A DNA stretch of 64,000 bases from Strobilurus pachycystidiatus (taxonomy: Eukaryota > Basidiomycota > Agaricomycetes > Agaricales > Physalacriaceae). Below, one piece after another: positions 23,086 to 35,180 of this stretch (position 1 is its first letter; each line of letters starts with the position of its first letter). The translations under genes and the position numbers were made by a program. The stretch lies in assembly GCA_019915135.1 (NCBI GenBank), contig JAHLMK010000005.1, positions 186,001-250,000 of the forward strand, written 5' to 3'. The notes beneath the pieces were generated by a model. It was not told the origin of the DNA and did not search any database. It saw only the letters and a list, made by a program, of their open reading frames with translations.

Positions 23086-25276
23086 TCAAGTCAGCGCATT
23101 AGATGTCTTCTTCTCTTCGACCGATCTCAATCTGGCCTTGAGGACCGGGCACGCCTTCTCCAGATGGGCGACAAACTTGTTCATTTCGGGCCGCATCTCC
23201 ATCGTGCAATGAGGGCATTGGAGGTGCACGACCCGGAGATCCTCCTCCTGGAGATGTTTCGCCATTGAGGAGACTGATGCATAGGTTTTGCGATGGTTCG
23301 GGCAGGCGAACTTCCCCTCGTTGTGGCAATCCTCGAGGTGCTTCTCCAGGTCACCGAAAGCGATCTGCAAGTTTTTGCAGGACGGATACACGCAGTGGAC
23401 TTTGTGGGAGTCGCTGGGAGTCTTTTTCTTAGCGTAGAAGGTCGTTCCCGGCTGAGCAACAAAGGCCGGAAAGACTTTGCTCAATCGTTCGCCATATGTT
23501 CTCCATGGGACCTCCACAGTCTCGTAGCAATACCTGTAAAGCACGAGTTAGAGGTAGTCTTAGGGATTAGGAAGAACGTACTTGGCTTCGTTGTCAGGTG
23601 GCGGAGCGGAGAACCTCTGGATCAGATTTGAACCAGAAGTAGAAGGACCTGGGACGACAGAAGGTCCTGGCCATGTACGCGACCTGTCCAGGACGGCAGG
23701 CGGAGTGAAAACAGACACGGGTGGCCTGTTAATGAATCAAGTGAGCACATGACGCGTAGGGAACTTAAGTGCAAACTGACTGCAAGGTTCTAGCGCGCTT
23801 CAAAGCTGGCGGCGGCGGCGCGTCATGAGCTTCGGTTTGAGAGCTTTCGCGACCGGCTGAGATAGACGCTTCGGAGGCATCTTCCGTGACAATCGATTCG
23901 GTCCTGGTTCCCGTCAGCTTTGGCGTGCAAGAGGGCTCGCAAGAGTCGCACCTTTTCCTTTTACTCACGAGAGGGAGTCCGTTCGGTGTCGGTAGGCGGG
24001 GCTTTTCCGCACTGGTGGCTCTGCAAAGTTGAAAGCATCAGGGATTCTTCTTCTTCCTCGGAGTACGAGACTACTCACTCATACCTATTCGGAATGCGTA
24101 AGTTTCTCCCCTTCAACAGTAACAAGAGTGACTCACCACGAATATCTCTGTTGGAGACGTTCCTGGCCAGGGATGTATTTCTGGCCCGTTGTGTTTGAGC
24201 TGATAGATGGGTTGGTGAAATGTGCAACAAGTAGAAGATAGTAGTCGCTCACTTAGTTGCAGCGGGTTTCGTTTTCTTTTTGCCTTTGTTCTTCTTGCTT
24301 CCAGAGGCGGACGGCGCAACATCGGTGGGTTTTGGGGCAGGAGACGCGTCGATTGGGGGGTTGGTGGCCGCGGGAGCGTCGGCGCGTCGGAGCTCGTCGT
24401 CGTTGACTTGCAGTTCCTCGTTGACCGCTGCTAGTTGGTGAACGTTCTGGTTCTTCTTGCCTTTGTTCTTCTTGGTTCCAGAGGCGGACGGCGCTACATC
24501 GGCGGGTTTCAGGGCGGGAGACGCGTTGGTTGGAGGGTTTGTGGCCGCGGGAGCGTCGGCGCGTCGGAGCTCGTCGTCGTTGACTTGCAGTTCCTCGTTG
24601 ACTGCCGACGCGTCTGCCAGTTGGTGAACGTTCGAGTGGGTCGAAGACGGGATAGCTCGATGGTCAGTCGGTGGCCCCACATTTGCTTCGCTCGATGTGG
24701 AGACACCAGATGCCTCTGTGCCCTCCTCGATGGTCGGGGCGCCAGTGTCCTCCTGCTCAAGGACGGGAGTGAGGAAGTCGAAGAAGTCCTCTTCCTCTTC
24801 ATCCTCACTAAAGGCTGCCGCCAAGAAGTCGACGTCTTCTTCGGGTATCGACCAAGAGCCCTTTGCTCTGTCCTCTACACGTGCGAGCTCTTCCTCTTCC
24901 TCTTCAGAGTCTTCGTCGTCGTTCGCGTCGTAGTATGGTGTTGGGGCACTGTATACCGATACCGCTTCGTCGTGCTCTGTACCGGTTGGGCTTCTATATC
25001 TTTTGGTCAGGGAGAGTTCGAACAAAAGTGAAGAACGACGCACTGTGCCCGTTTGTCCTCATCCTCATCCTCGGAGTCTGACGACCACTCTTCGTCTGAG
25101 AACAGCGGATCGTGGGGGGAGCTAAGAACGCGTTATTATATGAGTACGGAGTGAATAGACTGCGTTCATCACATACTCTGTGGCATTGTTCACGGCACTG
25201 TAGCATTGTTCAGAACTGTGAGCTGAACAGGACAATGGGTCAGTCAAAGATACACGTACAGTTGAGACATGGTCAT
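23086..25276 (-). CDS. acidic, repeat-containing protein with C-terminal C2H2/C2HC-like zinc-finger cluster
   Basis: Function not recognised. The predicted start is ATG at 25276 (or 25270). Two small exons lead into an acidic region (PLFSDEEWSSDSEDEDEDK), then a long exon (24249-25031 region) with acidic runs. That exon contains a 59-residue unit present twice (AVNEELQVNDDELRRADAPA... to KKNKGKK), coded by a 177-bp DNA duplication. Middle exons are Ser/Pro-rich with basic KRKR and KRAR stretches that may be nuclear localisation signals. The last exon (23086-23534) has Cys/His pairs in order: CVYPSCKNL...HLEDCH, FACPNH...HLQEED and LQCPHC...HLEKAC, so three finger-like units. A DNA- or RNA-associated nuclear role is possible but not shown. 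Confidence 0.7.
24281..24634 (-). repeat. 177-bp in-frame tandem duplication within the zinc-finger gene
   Basis: The segment starting TGCCTTTGTTCTTCTTG at 24281 recurs at 24458, an offset of 177 bp or exactly 59 codons. The copies differ at scattered sites, and the right-hand copy has a few extra codons near 24605-24615. Being a multiple of three, it duplicates a protein unit without frameshift. Confidence 0.85.
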
Positions 25277-26196
25277 GAAGAGCAAAGTACAGTGTCAATG
25301 GATAGAGTGAGGTTGTGGACTTAGGATTCGAAATTCAAGCTGCCTCCCTGGAGGTCACGTGAACTTTGGATTTGTTGTTCCGCATTGTGGGCCACCTAGA
25401 GGACAATGAGATTCGAGCTCCAAATTCGGACACGAGCAATTAGTGGCCTCGAGAGCTTTTCCCAATGAGGGTAAGGCCCGGACCAGCAATTTCTTCAAGG
25501 AGGTAGATTCTGTGGCGCAATAATATACCCCCCCCCGGTCCAGATGGCAAGCAGGCAGAGATTCAGAAGACGGAATGAAGGCTTCACATCCTAGATGTAC
25601 CAAAGACAGGTTCAGAAGGTTCAGATATAGAATTTCGTCTGAAGATAATGCAGAAGTGGCCGCAGCCACCTAAGGCGTCGATCAGTGCTTCTCTCTTCGC
25701 ATCATCGCGACTGAGAGACAAAGTCCCACCGGCAATATGATAAGTTATCACATCGATGCTTTCATTATGTCCCGCTTCGTCACTGTTGAAGAATTAGACC
25801 TCCTGAGTTTGGCCCAGCGACTGCGAAAGCTAAACTCGGCTGTCCAGGAAGAGGTAACGGCAAGTATTATGACAGTTGCGGGAGACAGGAAGACAGCCTG
25901 AAGGTATTGCTCGGCCATTGAGAATAAGCACTGCTGTGGCGTCAAAAAAGCAAAGTCGAGTCCCGAGAGGCGGATCTTCCGAGAATACAAGCTCCCAGCC
26001 AAGAGCACAGGACGATGAGCAGTATTAACAAGAGAGCAATTCAGCATGCGAACCGGAAGTGCATGGCGGTTCCATCTCAGAGGGAGAAAATTGCAGGCGG
26101 CTGTTGCCGGAATACCGATCGGATGAGTCAGCGCGCTGCCCTATCAAGACTGCCCTGGTCTGCTGCTTGAACCTGAACCTGACTTGGACTACCAGC
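25277..26196. other. intergenic region, about 0.9 kb, possible small gene near 25737
   Basis: Contains a C9 tract near 25530 and scattered short frames. On + an ATG at 25737 opens about 57 codons (VEELDLLSLAQRLRKLNSAV) that look protein-like, and a GTAACG...GACAG intron of about 35 nt could continue it. No family is recognised and no clear end was found, so it is not called as a gene. Confidence 0.4.
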
Positions 26197-26798
26197 ATGT
26201 CGGCAAGGGCAAGGCGTCCCCTTGTAGAAGAGGAGGATGCATCCGCGCTGAAGCTGGGAACTGGTTGGTGTACGCTTCACGGCGTCTAGCTCGCTGTCTT
26301 ATTCGCCGACCATAGAGTTCAACAACGCCGGTTGTTTGCTCATCTCCGAAGTCAAATATCTGTTGGAGAACAGAGACAAGGAGCCACCGGACACACCGTA
26401 CGCATCCAAATGTTCTTGTAACAAAATTAGTCTTACTTTTGGACAGCGTGTACAATAAAACACTCGAATATGTAAAGACGTTTGCCAAGTTCAACACAAC
26501 AGACTCCGCCAGCGCTGTCCGAGAGTTTGTCCATCGCCGGCCACTTTACGCGCAGCTCATCGAGACTTCACAGGACGCTACGCCGGGAGCCCGCCCTCAC
26601 GCAGTTTGAGACCGCCCAGATCGCGAACTTATGTCCTGCCACAGCGGAAGAAGCCAAAAGCATAGTACCGAGGTGAGTCGTGCGCGTATCACTGCCTTCC
26701 CATCTCAAAAAACGTCGTCAAGTCTGGTCAAAATTGACGATGATCGACTACAAGCCCTTCTGGACGAGATACAGACCATGCGCAAGTTCCAGTCTTAG
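26197..26798 (+). CDS. RPB4: RNA polymerase II subunit Rpb4
   Basis: Small five-exon gene whose exons are mostly below 120 nt. Exon 1 ends KLGT and the next gives EFNNAGCLLISEVKYLLENR, with DKEPPDTP after it. Exon 3 gives VYNKTLEYVKTFAKFNTTDS. Exon 4, after an acceptor at 26571, gives ETLRREPALTQFETAQIANL and CPATAEEAKSIVPS. The last exon gives LVKIDDDRLQALLDEIQTMR and KFQS. These are the Rpb4 hallmarks. Rpb4 pairs with Rpb7 to form the stalk of RNA polymerase II, which acts in initiation and in mRNA export and decay. The start ATG at 26197 precedes SARARRPLVEEEDASALKLG. Length, about 135-140 residues, fits fungal Rpb4. Confidence 0.93.
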
Positions 26799-27627
26799 TG
26801 ACGCCACATTGTACATTTATCGAATTGTATCATCACCATATTATCGGCTGGCTGACCTCGACGGGTTCATGATCAATCACGACATACTATATATAGCATT
26901 TCAAGTGGCCTCTCGAAACTACTCTACATTATACACCAAAATCTCTGCCATGGATCCCCTCGGTCGCAGCTTGTTCGATTTCTCTCACCCTCACTTCATC
27001 CCTGTCTCTATGGACACAGGCTTTGCCACCACGCTTGGATTGATATCTCTGATCCGTGTCACTAGTGTGCGTTTGTTCTGAGACCGAGGATGTGCTGAGT
27101 CGTTCGTGATGTTCATAATCGCTGGTCGCGTCGTAAAAGAGAGAGAAGAGATGTTAGACTTTCGATGCGACCAACGAAGGTTATGGGAATCTCCCAGTGT
27201 GTTCAATTTCTCTTCAGTCGGGGCCCGCATTTTCAATTGTACGAAGGAATAGGGAGTTATACCTGGGCGCTGAGATTAATTTGAACCCTCATAGTGAATT
27301 GACGAAACCCGGCTGCCATTTTGGCGCGCCACCTGCCCGCCACCGACTTACTGGATAAACGCTGCGTCGATGTGGCGGTCGATTGTCGATCATGATATAT
27401 CTTGCTTCCGACCGTCATGATGCATCACATCAAGCCTGTTCGGAGTGTTTTGCTTTGCCGGGACGCCAGACTTCATCTATTCTACTAGGCGATTCCGAAT
27501 CTCGATAGGTCTTCCCCACGTTCTGCACGCGTACTATCATTGTCAAGCGGTTAAACCTCGGTCGCAAGGGCAGGCTAAGACTCATGACCTATGAAGACTC
27601 CGACGACTGTTGTTTCTTACCTCCAAC
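26799..27627. other. intergenic region between Rpb4 and GH3, no supported gene
   Basis: A TATATATAG box at 26888-26896 is followed by an ATG at about 26950 that opens only 43 codons (MDPLGRSLFDFSHPHFIPVS start). This might be a small gene or remnant; no family is recognised. The remainder shows nothing coding. Confidence 0.4.
26888..26896 (+). promoter_or_regulatory. TATA-like box
   Basis: TATATATAG about 55 bp before an ATG that opens a 43-codon frame. Position and spacing resemble a promoter, but no downstream gene is recognised. Confidence 0.35.
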
Positions 27628-30600
27628 ATGCCTCCTTCTGATTTCGCGAACGCTGATATCGACGAGATTGTTGAGAAGCTGACCACTGATGAGGCCATTC
27701 TTTTGACTGCCGGCTCAGGCTTCTGGTATACACATGCTATCGATCGCCTAGCAGTACCTGCTATCAAGGTAATCTCGTGCTAGACTGCTAAAGCCCAGTA
27801 TTGATATCTAAATACGCTTTTCTAGGTATCAGATGGTCCCAATGGTATTCGAGGTGGCCACTTCTTCATGGGGACTCCTGCAAAATGTCTTCCGGTTCGT
27901 TCCAAGAGTATAAACGACGAAATGCTCTCTCAACCATCAAAATCTTAGTCTTCCACTGCTATGGGCGCTACTTGGGACCCTGAGCTCATACACCTCGTCG
28001 GTCGTGAGCTTCTGGCTGAAGAGTCGAAGCTGAGAGCCGCATCAGTGATTCTTGGCCCTACATGCAACATTCAACGGGTGCGTCTCCAGAGCCATTGTAT
28101 CTGAGGAGTTGATGTTTATATGATGACATAGAATCCTTTGGGAGGTAGAGTGAGTGTTCAACGAAGACGCTAGAGCTAACCCACTCACGAATCTCAGAGC
28201 TTCGAGAGTTTTGCCGAAGACCCTTACCTCTCTGGCATGATTACAGCGGCCTACATTAACGGTGTTCAATCCTCTGGTATCGGTACTACCATCAAGCACT
28301 TTGTCGGTAACGACAAAGAGGATGACCGTCTGGGCAGTGATAGCATCATGAGCGATCGTGCTCTGCGTGAAGTCTATCTCATGCCGTTCATGCTGGCGGA
28401 GAAATACGCGAAGCCTTGGTCCTATATGACGGGGTTCGTTGTCTGTTCTTCACTTGTATCTCGCTCACGCCGTACACTCAGCTACAATCGCGTAAACGGT
28501 ACTCATGTCTCCGAGAATCCGTTCATCTTGGAGGGTATCTTGCGCCGTGAATGGGGATTCAAAGGTATGATCATGAGTGATTGGTATGTCTTCTCTCCTT
28601 TTGCGGTTGTCTCGTCTTTTGCGGTTGTCTCAACTGATGGTGTCCCAAAGGATGGGAGTTTACAGTGTGGACTTGCCCATAAATGCCGGTTTGGATTTGG
28701 AGATGCCTGGCACGAATAAATGGCGGACGCTAGACCTCATGCAGCGGTCTATTGCCTCCAGGAAGCTCACTGTTAGGACGATAAAGGACCGCGCGCGGAA
28801 GGTCTTGGAGCTTGTAAAGCGCTGTGCCACAGAGTGTCCGGAAGTACTCGATGCCGAAGATGTCGAGCGTACTGTCGAAACCGACGCGTCCAAAGCTCTC
28901 ATGAGGCGCGCAGCCGCAGAGTCTATTGTCTTGCTCAAAAACGACAACAATCTTCTTCCTCTCAATGCGAAAGAGTTGAAGAAGGTTGCGATCGTCGGAG
29001 GCAACGCGAAGGCCGTTGTACTGTCTGGCGGCGGATCTGCAGCACTCAAGCCTTCATACTTTGTCACACCGTTTGACGGCATCGTGGGGGGACTAGGCGA
29101 TGTGGAGGTCGCCTACTGCGAAGGTGCTCGGACATACAAGGTGATGCCGACCCTCGACTACGACATCGTAACCGAGAGCGGCGAGCCAGGTTGGATTGGC
29201 TCCTGGTATAGCCACGAATCCAGCGACGGCATGACTCCAGTCGCGGAGCCTATCAAGACGCAGGTCATCGACGAGACTCGGATCTTCATCAGTTTGTCTG
29301 CGCCTGAGGGTATCACGCCGCGTTGGACAATGAAGCTGCGCGGCTTCCTGGAACCACGCGCATTGGATTGCGACTTTGAGTTCGGGCTCGAGGTCGCTGG
29401 AAGGGCAAAGCTTTGGGTGAATGGAGAACTCATCATCGACAACTGGACGCGCCAGACGCGAGGACAGTCTTTCTTTGCTATGGGCACGGTCGAGGAAAGA
29501 GGGGTTGTCCATCTTCAAGCAAACGTTGAGTATGAGATTTGTGTCGATTTTTGTAACGTTCGCGGGCCTGCGGACGACGATAAGGATGAGATGGTCCTGC
29601 CAAGGTGATTGCTCTGTTACCACTGGCGTCTGAGGAAGAATTGATCATGCAATTAGTGGGGCCGCAGTTGCTCTCGGAGGCGCTGTAGTCGAGGATCCCG
29701 ACGAACTTCTAGACCGAGCCGTGAATGTCGCTAAAGATGCCGACGTTGTCATTGCTGTGATTGGACTCAACGCCGATTGGGAGAGTGAGGGATACGACAG
29801 GAAGACTTTAGCTCTTCCCGGTCGTACAGACGAGCTCATAACCAAAGTGGCTGCTGCAAACCCCCGTACTGTTGTTGTGACGCAAGCTGTGAGTGCCACA
29901 CATCTGATTCCTCGCTTTGGTTTCACCGTTCATCGTTCATCGTCATCCAGGGATCTGCAATCCTCATGCCATGGGCAGACAAAGTACCTGCGATTTTACA
30001 CGCCTGGTATTTGGGCAACGCCACGGGAGATGCAATTGCAGATGTTCTCTTCGGAAAGCACAATCCATCGGCAAAGCTCTCCCTCTCATTTCCCAAGAAC
30101 GAGGAGGACGTTCCTTCGTTTGGACACTTCCACGGAGATAATGGAAAGGTGCGTGTCGTCGATCATTGTATCAGGCGTGTCTAGTGATGCCAAATGCCCT
30201 GCCTCTAGGTTCGATACGCCGAGGATTTGTTCGTAGGATACAAGCACTATCTTCACCGGAAGATCCAGCCTGCTTTCGCTTTTGGGTACGTTATACCGAC
30301 GCACAACAGATGATGGACTCTTATCTTCGCCCCTCAGACATGGCCTATCCTACACCACTTTCACTCTCTCCAACCTCAACATCACCACACCTTCCTTCTC
30401 TGAAGACGACGTGGAGATTGCTGTATCGCTAGAGGTCACCAACACTGGTCCGATCAAAGGAAGTCAAGTCGTGCAGCTATACATGTCGCTCTCCAAACCA
30501 AGCGCCCTCACGCACCCTCCTTTACAGTTGAGAGCTTTCACCAAAGTGCGCGATCTTGATCCTGGAAAGACTACCCAGGTTTCTCTGAGGTTGGACAAGT

Positions 30601-30746
30601 ACGCCGTCTCGTATTGGCACGATACGATCAACTCGTGGGTCGTCGAGAAGGGAGAATATGCAGTGCATGTCGGGACTAGTAGCACGGACCTACCGCTTGT
30701 GTCCAAGATCACGTTGGAGAAGTACTTCGAGTGGAACGGTTTGTAA
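27628..30746 (+). CDS. beta-glucosidase, glycoside hydrolase family 3 with PA14 insert
   Basis: Hydrolyses terminal beta-glucosides such as cellobiose. No signal peptide follows the start ATG 27628 (PPSDFANADIDEIVEKLTTD), so an intracellular enzyme is likely. The N-terminal barrel has VSDGPNGIRG, GPTCNIQR, SFESFAEDPYLSG, IGTTIKHFVGND and the nucleophile Asp in GMIMSDW (split by an intron near 28584-28651). The C-terminal sandwich has ESIVLLKNDNNLLPL. A PA14-like insert, about 29190-29560, gives FGLEVAGRAKLWVNGELIID. The acid/base Glu region is GLNADWESEGYDRKTLALPG. The terminal fibronectin-III-like domain gives FGHGLSYTTFTLSNL and VTNTGPIKGSQVVQLYM. Intact in the reading frame. With xylulokinase in the same window it points to plant-polymer sugar use, though they are 14 kb apart. 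Confidence 0.93.
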
Positions 30747-30834
30747 CTTGAAGATTTTCTCGATGAAAAAAAGCCAAGATGATACATTTTTTGCAAGATC
30801 GTATGTTACGAACAAAAACATTAGAGCTCGTGAA

Positions 30835-32222
30835 TTAGGCTGAATCAGATACGTGCGTATCACTCTGAGTAGCGGCGTCATCGTCTTCAATTTCGTCATC
30901 ATCTTCTTCCTCTTCTTCATCATCATCCTCGTCGCTTTCTTCTTGTTCACTTTCGTTGAAAGTTAGTGAAATAAACTCATCTCCAAGCTGGCCAGCAGCT
31001 GGAGTCACTTCAGAGCCCGCAATAGGAGAAGCGGTGGTATCGCTGTAGAAGGCCGGCTCTGTCGGAGATGCTGCTGCAGGTTTTCTGTTGCGATTAGCCC
31101 GAATAACGTGAGGAAGCTTGCAGCCTTTCGTCGAACAAGTACCCTTCTCCGCAAAGTCGGGACACTCGCGAACGTGCTGCTTGTCGCAATCCAGTCCTTT
31201 ATCACAGTAGCCCAAGACTGCGAAATCCCGGCAGACGCCATTCCGAGTACCAACATTGACATGCGGATAAGGACACTGAACACGCGTGCAACGACCCTTG
31301 TTAAGAAAGTGCACACAGAGAGGTGTCCGCTCAGGTGTCGGATCATGGGACAACTCGCAAGTTTCAGCAGTCTTGGAACAGTTGCCTTGTAGAAAGCTCC
31401 AGCAGATGGCGACCTTGTCGGGGTTGTGTTGGTAGGGGCAAGTGAGGCCTCGACTGCAGCTACCTATAGATCATTGTAAACATTGACCGAGGCCAGTGGG
31501 CCTCTAGAGTGAAAACACAGAGAACGATGGCGACGCACCAGTTGTCGAAAATCGGGGACAGGGCTTGTCGGAGTACTTGATGCGTTTGGGCTGCTTGCGT
31601 CTACAAGATTGTGTCAGTGCTGCTCAGCGATGGGTGAAAGACACAAACTGATAAGGCCTGCGGTTATTGTTGAGAGTCATGTTACGGTTGGCTGCGCCGC
31701 CCCTGCGGCCGCGTGAGGAAGTGGGCTTGTAGGCTCGATGAGTCACTATCATGTGCCCGGACTTGCGTGTGTACTGAGGCGGTGGCGGTGGCGGTCGAGA
31801 TGTCGAGGGTGGCTTCGTAGACTTAGGTGGCTGGGGGACTAGACAGACAAATTGAGTGATATGTGTGAGAGAGAGCAAAACTTTGACGTACGATCTTTGC
31901 GGACGAGAGAACGCGACGATGACTGGAAGGCGACGCCGTTGAGAACAACTTCCTTGACTTGCTGAGAAGAGGACGGAGTCGGCCGAGGAGGTGCTGCTGG
32001 AGGTACTGAAGGCCGAACGTAGGTGTTGGTCCTTGAGGGTGGCTTGTAATTTGGGTTGACATAGGTGTTCTTGCGCGATTGTTGATCTTGAAATGGCATC
32101 TTGCCTGCCTTGTGCGAGTTGATGGTGGCTGCAGGAATCAGCGTTGAAAAAAGAATAGTTTCGACAGGGGATAGCGTACCCGTGAGTCGAGCGATTTCGC
32201 TCCGGATTTGAGCCTCGGACAT
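30835..32222 (-). CDS. five-CCCH zinc-finger protein (ZC3H3-like)
   Basis: N-terminal Met at 32222 (SEAQIRSEIARLTG), then a disordered basic region with repeated YVNPNYKPPSRTNTYVRPS-like motifs. The C-terminal half has five tandem CCCH fingers: CPRFSTTGSCSRGLTCPYQH, CWSFLQGNC...CELSH, CVHFLNKGRCTRVQCPYPH, CRDFAVLGYCDKGLDCDKQH and CPDFAEKGTCSTKGCKLPH. It ends in a long acidic tail (EEEEEDDDEIEDDD) and VSDSA. Five closely spaced CCCH fingers are typical of ZC3H3/CPSF30-like RNA-binding proteins acting in nuclear polyadenylation and export. The order and sequence fit ZC3H3 better than CPSF30. It is divergent from tafazzin (about 280 bp between starts). Confidence 0.85.
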
Positions 32223-32504
32223 GGTGGTGGCGGTACGGAAACAAGAGGGAGATGTGTTTGGTGCTGTTGATCCCGGTCAAGCACGTGTACCAGGCGAGTC
32301 CTGAGGCGGCTACAGCCTACAGCGTTTGATACTTACATAGTAGACTTTATATTCTACTTTCTGCCTCTCCGCTAAGTATTCAGTCGGATTGTACCTGCGA
32401 AATGAGCCAAAAAATGGGCCAAACGAATGCCCCGGCATTGACGGCAAAGTTTGATCGCTCGGCAAGAAACGCATCAGCGCTTGCCCTGCGCTCTTGAGTC
32501 TCTA

Positions 32505-33543
32505 ATGTCCCCCACCACCGTCACGGTCATTGGTCTCACTTGCAAGGCGTTTCTCAACTCCGGACTCGCCACAGTCACTGTCAATGGCCTTCCCACATTA
32601 ATTGAGGCCTTGAACAACAAGAACCGAGAAGACGGCCAAGGTGTTGTTACTGGTCAGCTAATTTGTTCATCTGCTGCCATTTTCTCACCAAAAAATCACA
32701 GTCGGCAACCATATATCGACGTGAATAGCTTTTCTCTCCGACAATCCTAGAAATTCACGTCTGTCAGCCTCGATGATCCGGTCACTTGGGGCGTGCTTCC
32801 TGCCCGATTCTATCTCAAGTCGCGTATGACGCGTTGGACACTGGGCGCATCCGAAGTCATGTTTTACAATCCGTGAGCTGCTCCTTGCTCTCGCTGTCTC
32901 CCGTCTCACTTGGCGTAGCACAGTCTATTAGCCTACTTTTTCCGACAAGGTCAGGTCCTAGAAACGTTCCGCGGCAATGGGATTTTCCAGCGCTCAGTAG
33001 ACACTGCAATAGAGCTCGTCAACAAGGGCGAATGGGTGGGTATCTCTTCAGTTCTTCTGCGTTCATACTCAAGCTTCAATCTAGATACATTTGTACGGCG
33101 AAGGGAAGATCAACCAACCCCAGACGTATAAAACCGATGAAAATGGCCACGGAATTCTACCCAGATTCAAGTGGGGCGTGTACGTCGTTCACACCTTTCT
33201 CTTTCGACTCCTAGTTAACCGACCTTCCAGTGGGAGAATAATTGGAACGCCTGACAAACTGCCAACGGTCATACCGATGTGGATTTCTGGCTTTGATACC
33301 CTAATGCCGGAAGGACGCAAATTTCCTTATAATTATCTTCCAAAGATGGGCGCGCGACTGAGTGTCAACTTCGGCAATCCCATCCCTTCGAACGAGCTCA
33401 AAACCGCCATTGACCGCATTCGGGCAACGTCTGCGCCCGACATGGACGCGCTTATACGAACCGAAATCACCTCGGTCGTTCATCGCGCGGTCCAAAGTCT
33501 GGGGAGATCTGTATCAGGATCAACCTTACGAGGTGATTCATGA
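32505..33543 (+). CDS. TAZ1: tafazzin (cardiolipin-remodelling acyltransferase)
   Basis: Acyltransferase of the mitochondrial membranes that remodels cardiolipin by transacylation. Start ATG at 32505. An intron near 32653-32700 and a second near 32723-32769 restore the HX4D catalytic motif as VGNHISTLDDPVTWGVLP. Family motifs follow: TRWTLGASEVMFYN, AYFFRQGQVLETFRGNGIFQ, NKGEWIHLYGEGKINQPQ (tafazzin's F/YxEGKV-type motif) and RFKWGVGRIIGTPDKLPTVI. IPMWISGFDTLMPEGRKFP and MGARLSVNFGNPI complete it. About 250-260 residues. The frame reads intact. It is convergent with the NAD(P)HX dehydratase gene, 105 bp apart. Confidence 0.9.
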
Positions 33544-33648
33544 CATAGATTCGCGTTTTGTTGTATCCTACCCCAAAAAAATTTCTTCTCGTGTCTCAAG
33601 CAGACAACCGGAGGGGACGTGATACATATTTTCTATCTTCATTGTACA

Positions 33649-34930
33649 TCAAAGCTTTTGTTTATCCTGACCTTGTGTGTCTTCTCCGAATACTTCAGCG
33701 AACGACTTGCCAATCTCCGAGAGCATATCCTGCGTGACCACGCTCCTTCCTTCCTTGTAATATGCCCGTCGACTGGCAGTCCGCGTTACCAGACTGCCGC
33801 CAATGGAGGCAAGTAGCGGCATTCGGGAAGTAGGTATTTTACCGTCGCTAACATTTGCTGAGGAGACTCGACCATCGATGAATGAAGTAAGACGTACCCA
33901 AACGCGCCATCCTCGTAACACTTGCCCCATGCCAACATAGTCCCAACGCACCCACTGAGTACATCGCCCTGTCCCCCACATCGTTTCAACCCACCCTCGA
34001 CGTCAACGTCCACTGTTTCCTGTGTCTTCTCCTCCGCCTCGAGCTTACTCGCTTGGAAGTCAGCGTTCTCCCCAGTCGTATCAATCGAGATGATATCCTT
34101 GGCGCCCTTCTGCAGAACGGTCACACCCCCGAGTGCCTTTGACACCAAACCCGCTCTTTCCCCCAGCGGTGCCTCCGGGTCAATCCCCACCTGCTCACTC
34201 AGTCGCTTGAACTCGACAATGTTCGGAGTCACCACCGCACGGCGGTACCCCTTCACCACGGAGATATCTTGTCCGACCATGAACAAGGCGTCCGCGTCGA
34301 GGACAAGAAACATTCCCTTCTCCCGTGCAAGTCCCACAGCCATTTTGGCGTACTTCTGCATGTAGTCTTCTCGTCCGAGTCCGGGACCGATGATCAGTAC
34401 GTGTAGCCTAGAAAGCAAGGACGACAGTTCGGCTTTGACGCCTTCTGATGACCTGGAAACGCGGGAAGGTGAGAGATGCCTAAGTTTTGGAACCCCCATG
34501 ACTTACGAATCCGGGGAGAGGATAGGATGAACGATGAGATCCGGGGAGTAAGACTTTATGGCGCTAGCAGCGGTCGGGGAGCAGATTACATGGGAGAGAT
34601 CGGCACCCTACAGAGACGCTTCGTCAGAGTGAACTTGCAATCCTCGGCGTGGTTGACACACGAATCGGAGAGCAGATATCGACGCGAAGAATGGGGCACC
34701 CGTATAGCTGAGACACAAAGACATAAAGGGTTCCGTAAGGAGAGAACAGGACGAGTGAACATACTCTAGTGCACCGCCGAGCACGCCAACACGTCCTGCA
34801 TGAGACCGACTCAGTATGTCTTCAAGAGCTAGTGTAGATGAGTTATACCGGACTGGCCCTTGTGCAGTGTGCCATTGAGGGGCGGTATAAGCTGCTTGAG
34901 CTGCTCTAGTATTCCCCGAGGTAGAGGCAT
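33649..34930 (-). CDS. ATP-dependent (S)-NAD(P)H-hydrate dehydratase
   Basis: Metabolite-repair enzyme that converts damaged, hydrated NAD(P)H back to NAD(P)H using ATP (CARKD/NAXD family; ribokinase-like fold). Start ATG 34930 ([20 protein letters not shown]); the next exons give [20 protein letters not shown] and [18 protein letters not shown]. The long exon has [35 protein letters not shown] and [13 protein letters not shown]. The catalytic glycine-rich loop is [17 protein letters not shown], with the conserved Asp. The last exon (to 33649) follows an intron near 33835-33895 and contains [20 protein letters not shown] and the typical [13 protein letters not shown]. Intact. Located in cytosol or mitochondria in other fungi; no clear presequence here. 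Confidence 0.92.
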
Positions 34931-35180
34931 GATGGATGTTTGATGCAAGGATGATTGGCGTCGTATGACATCATCGTGTTGTCTTCATCCTTCACGCGTC
35001 AAGAAGTACACACCTGCCCGAGTACGAGCGAGCTCGTCTGTGTCAGACAATATATATGGGCCTGTGCCTTCACGTTTTGGCCTCAATATAACGACAGTAT
35101 CGCTGCATACATAGAGGAGATCTGGTACATAGCATACTTTGACGCCAAGGCAGTCAACCAGAATCCCGCTCCAAGTCACA
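34931..35180. other. short intergenic region
   Basis: 250 bp between the NAD(P)HX dehydratase start and the PUS1 stop, both on the minus strand. No gene seen. Confidence 0.5.
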
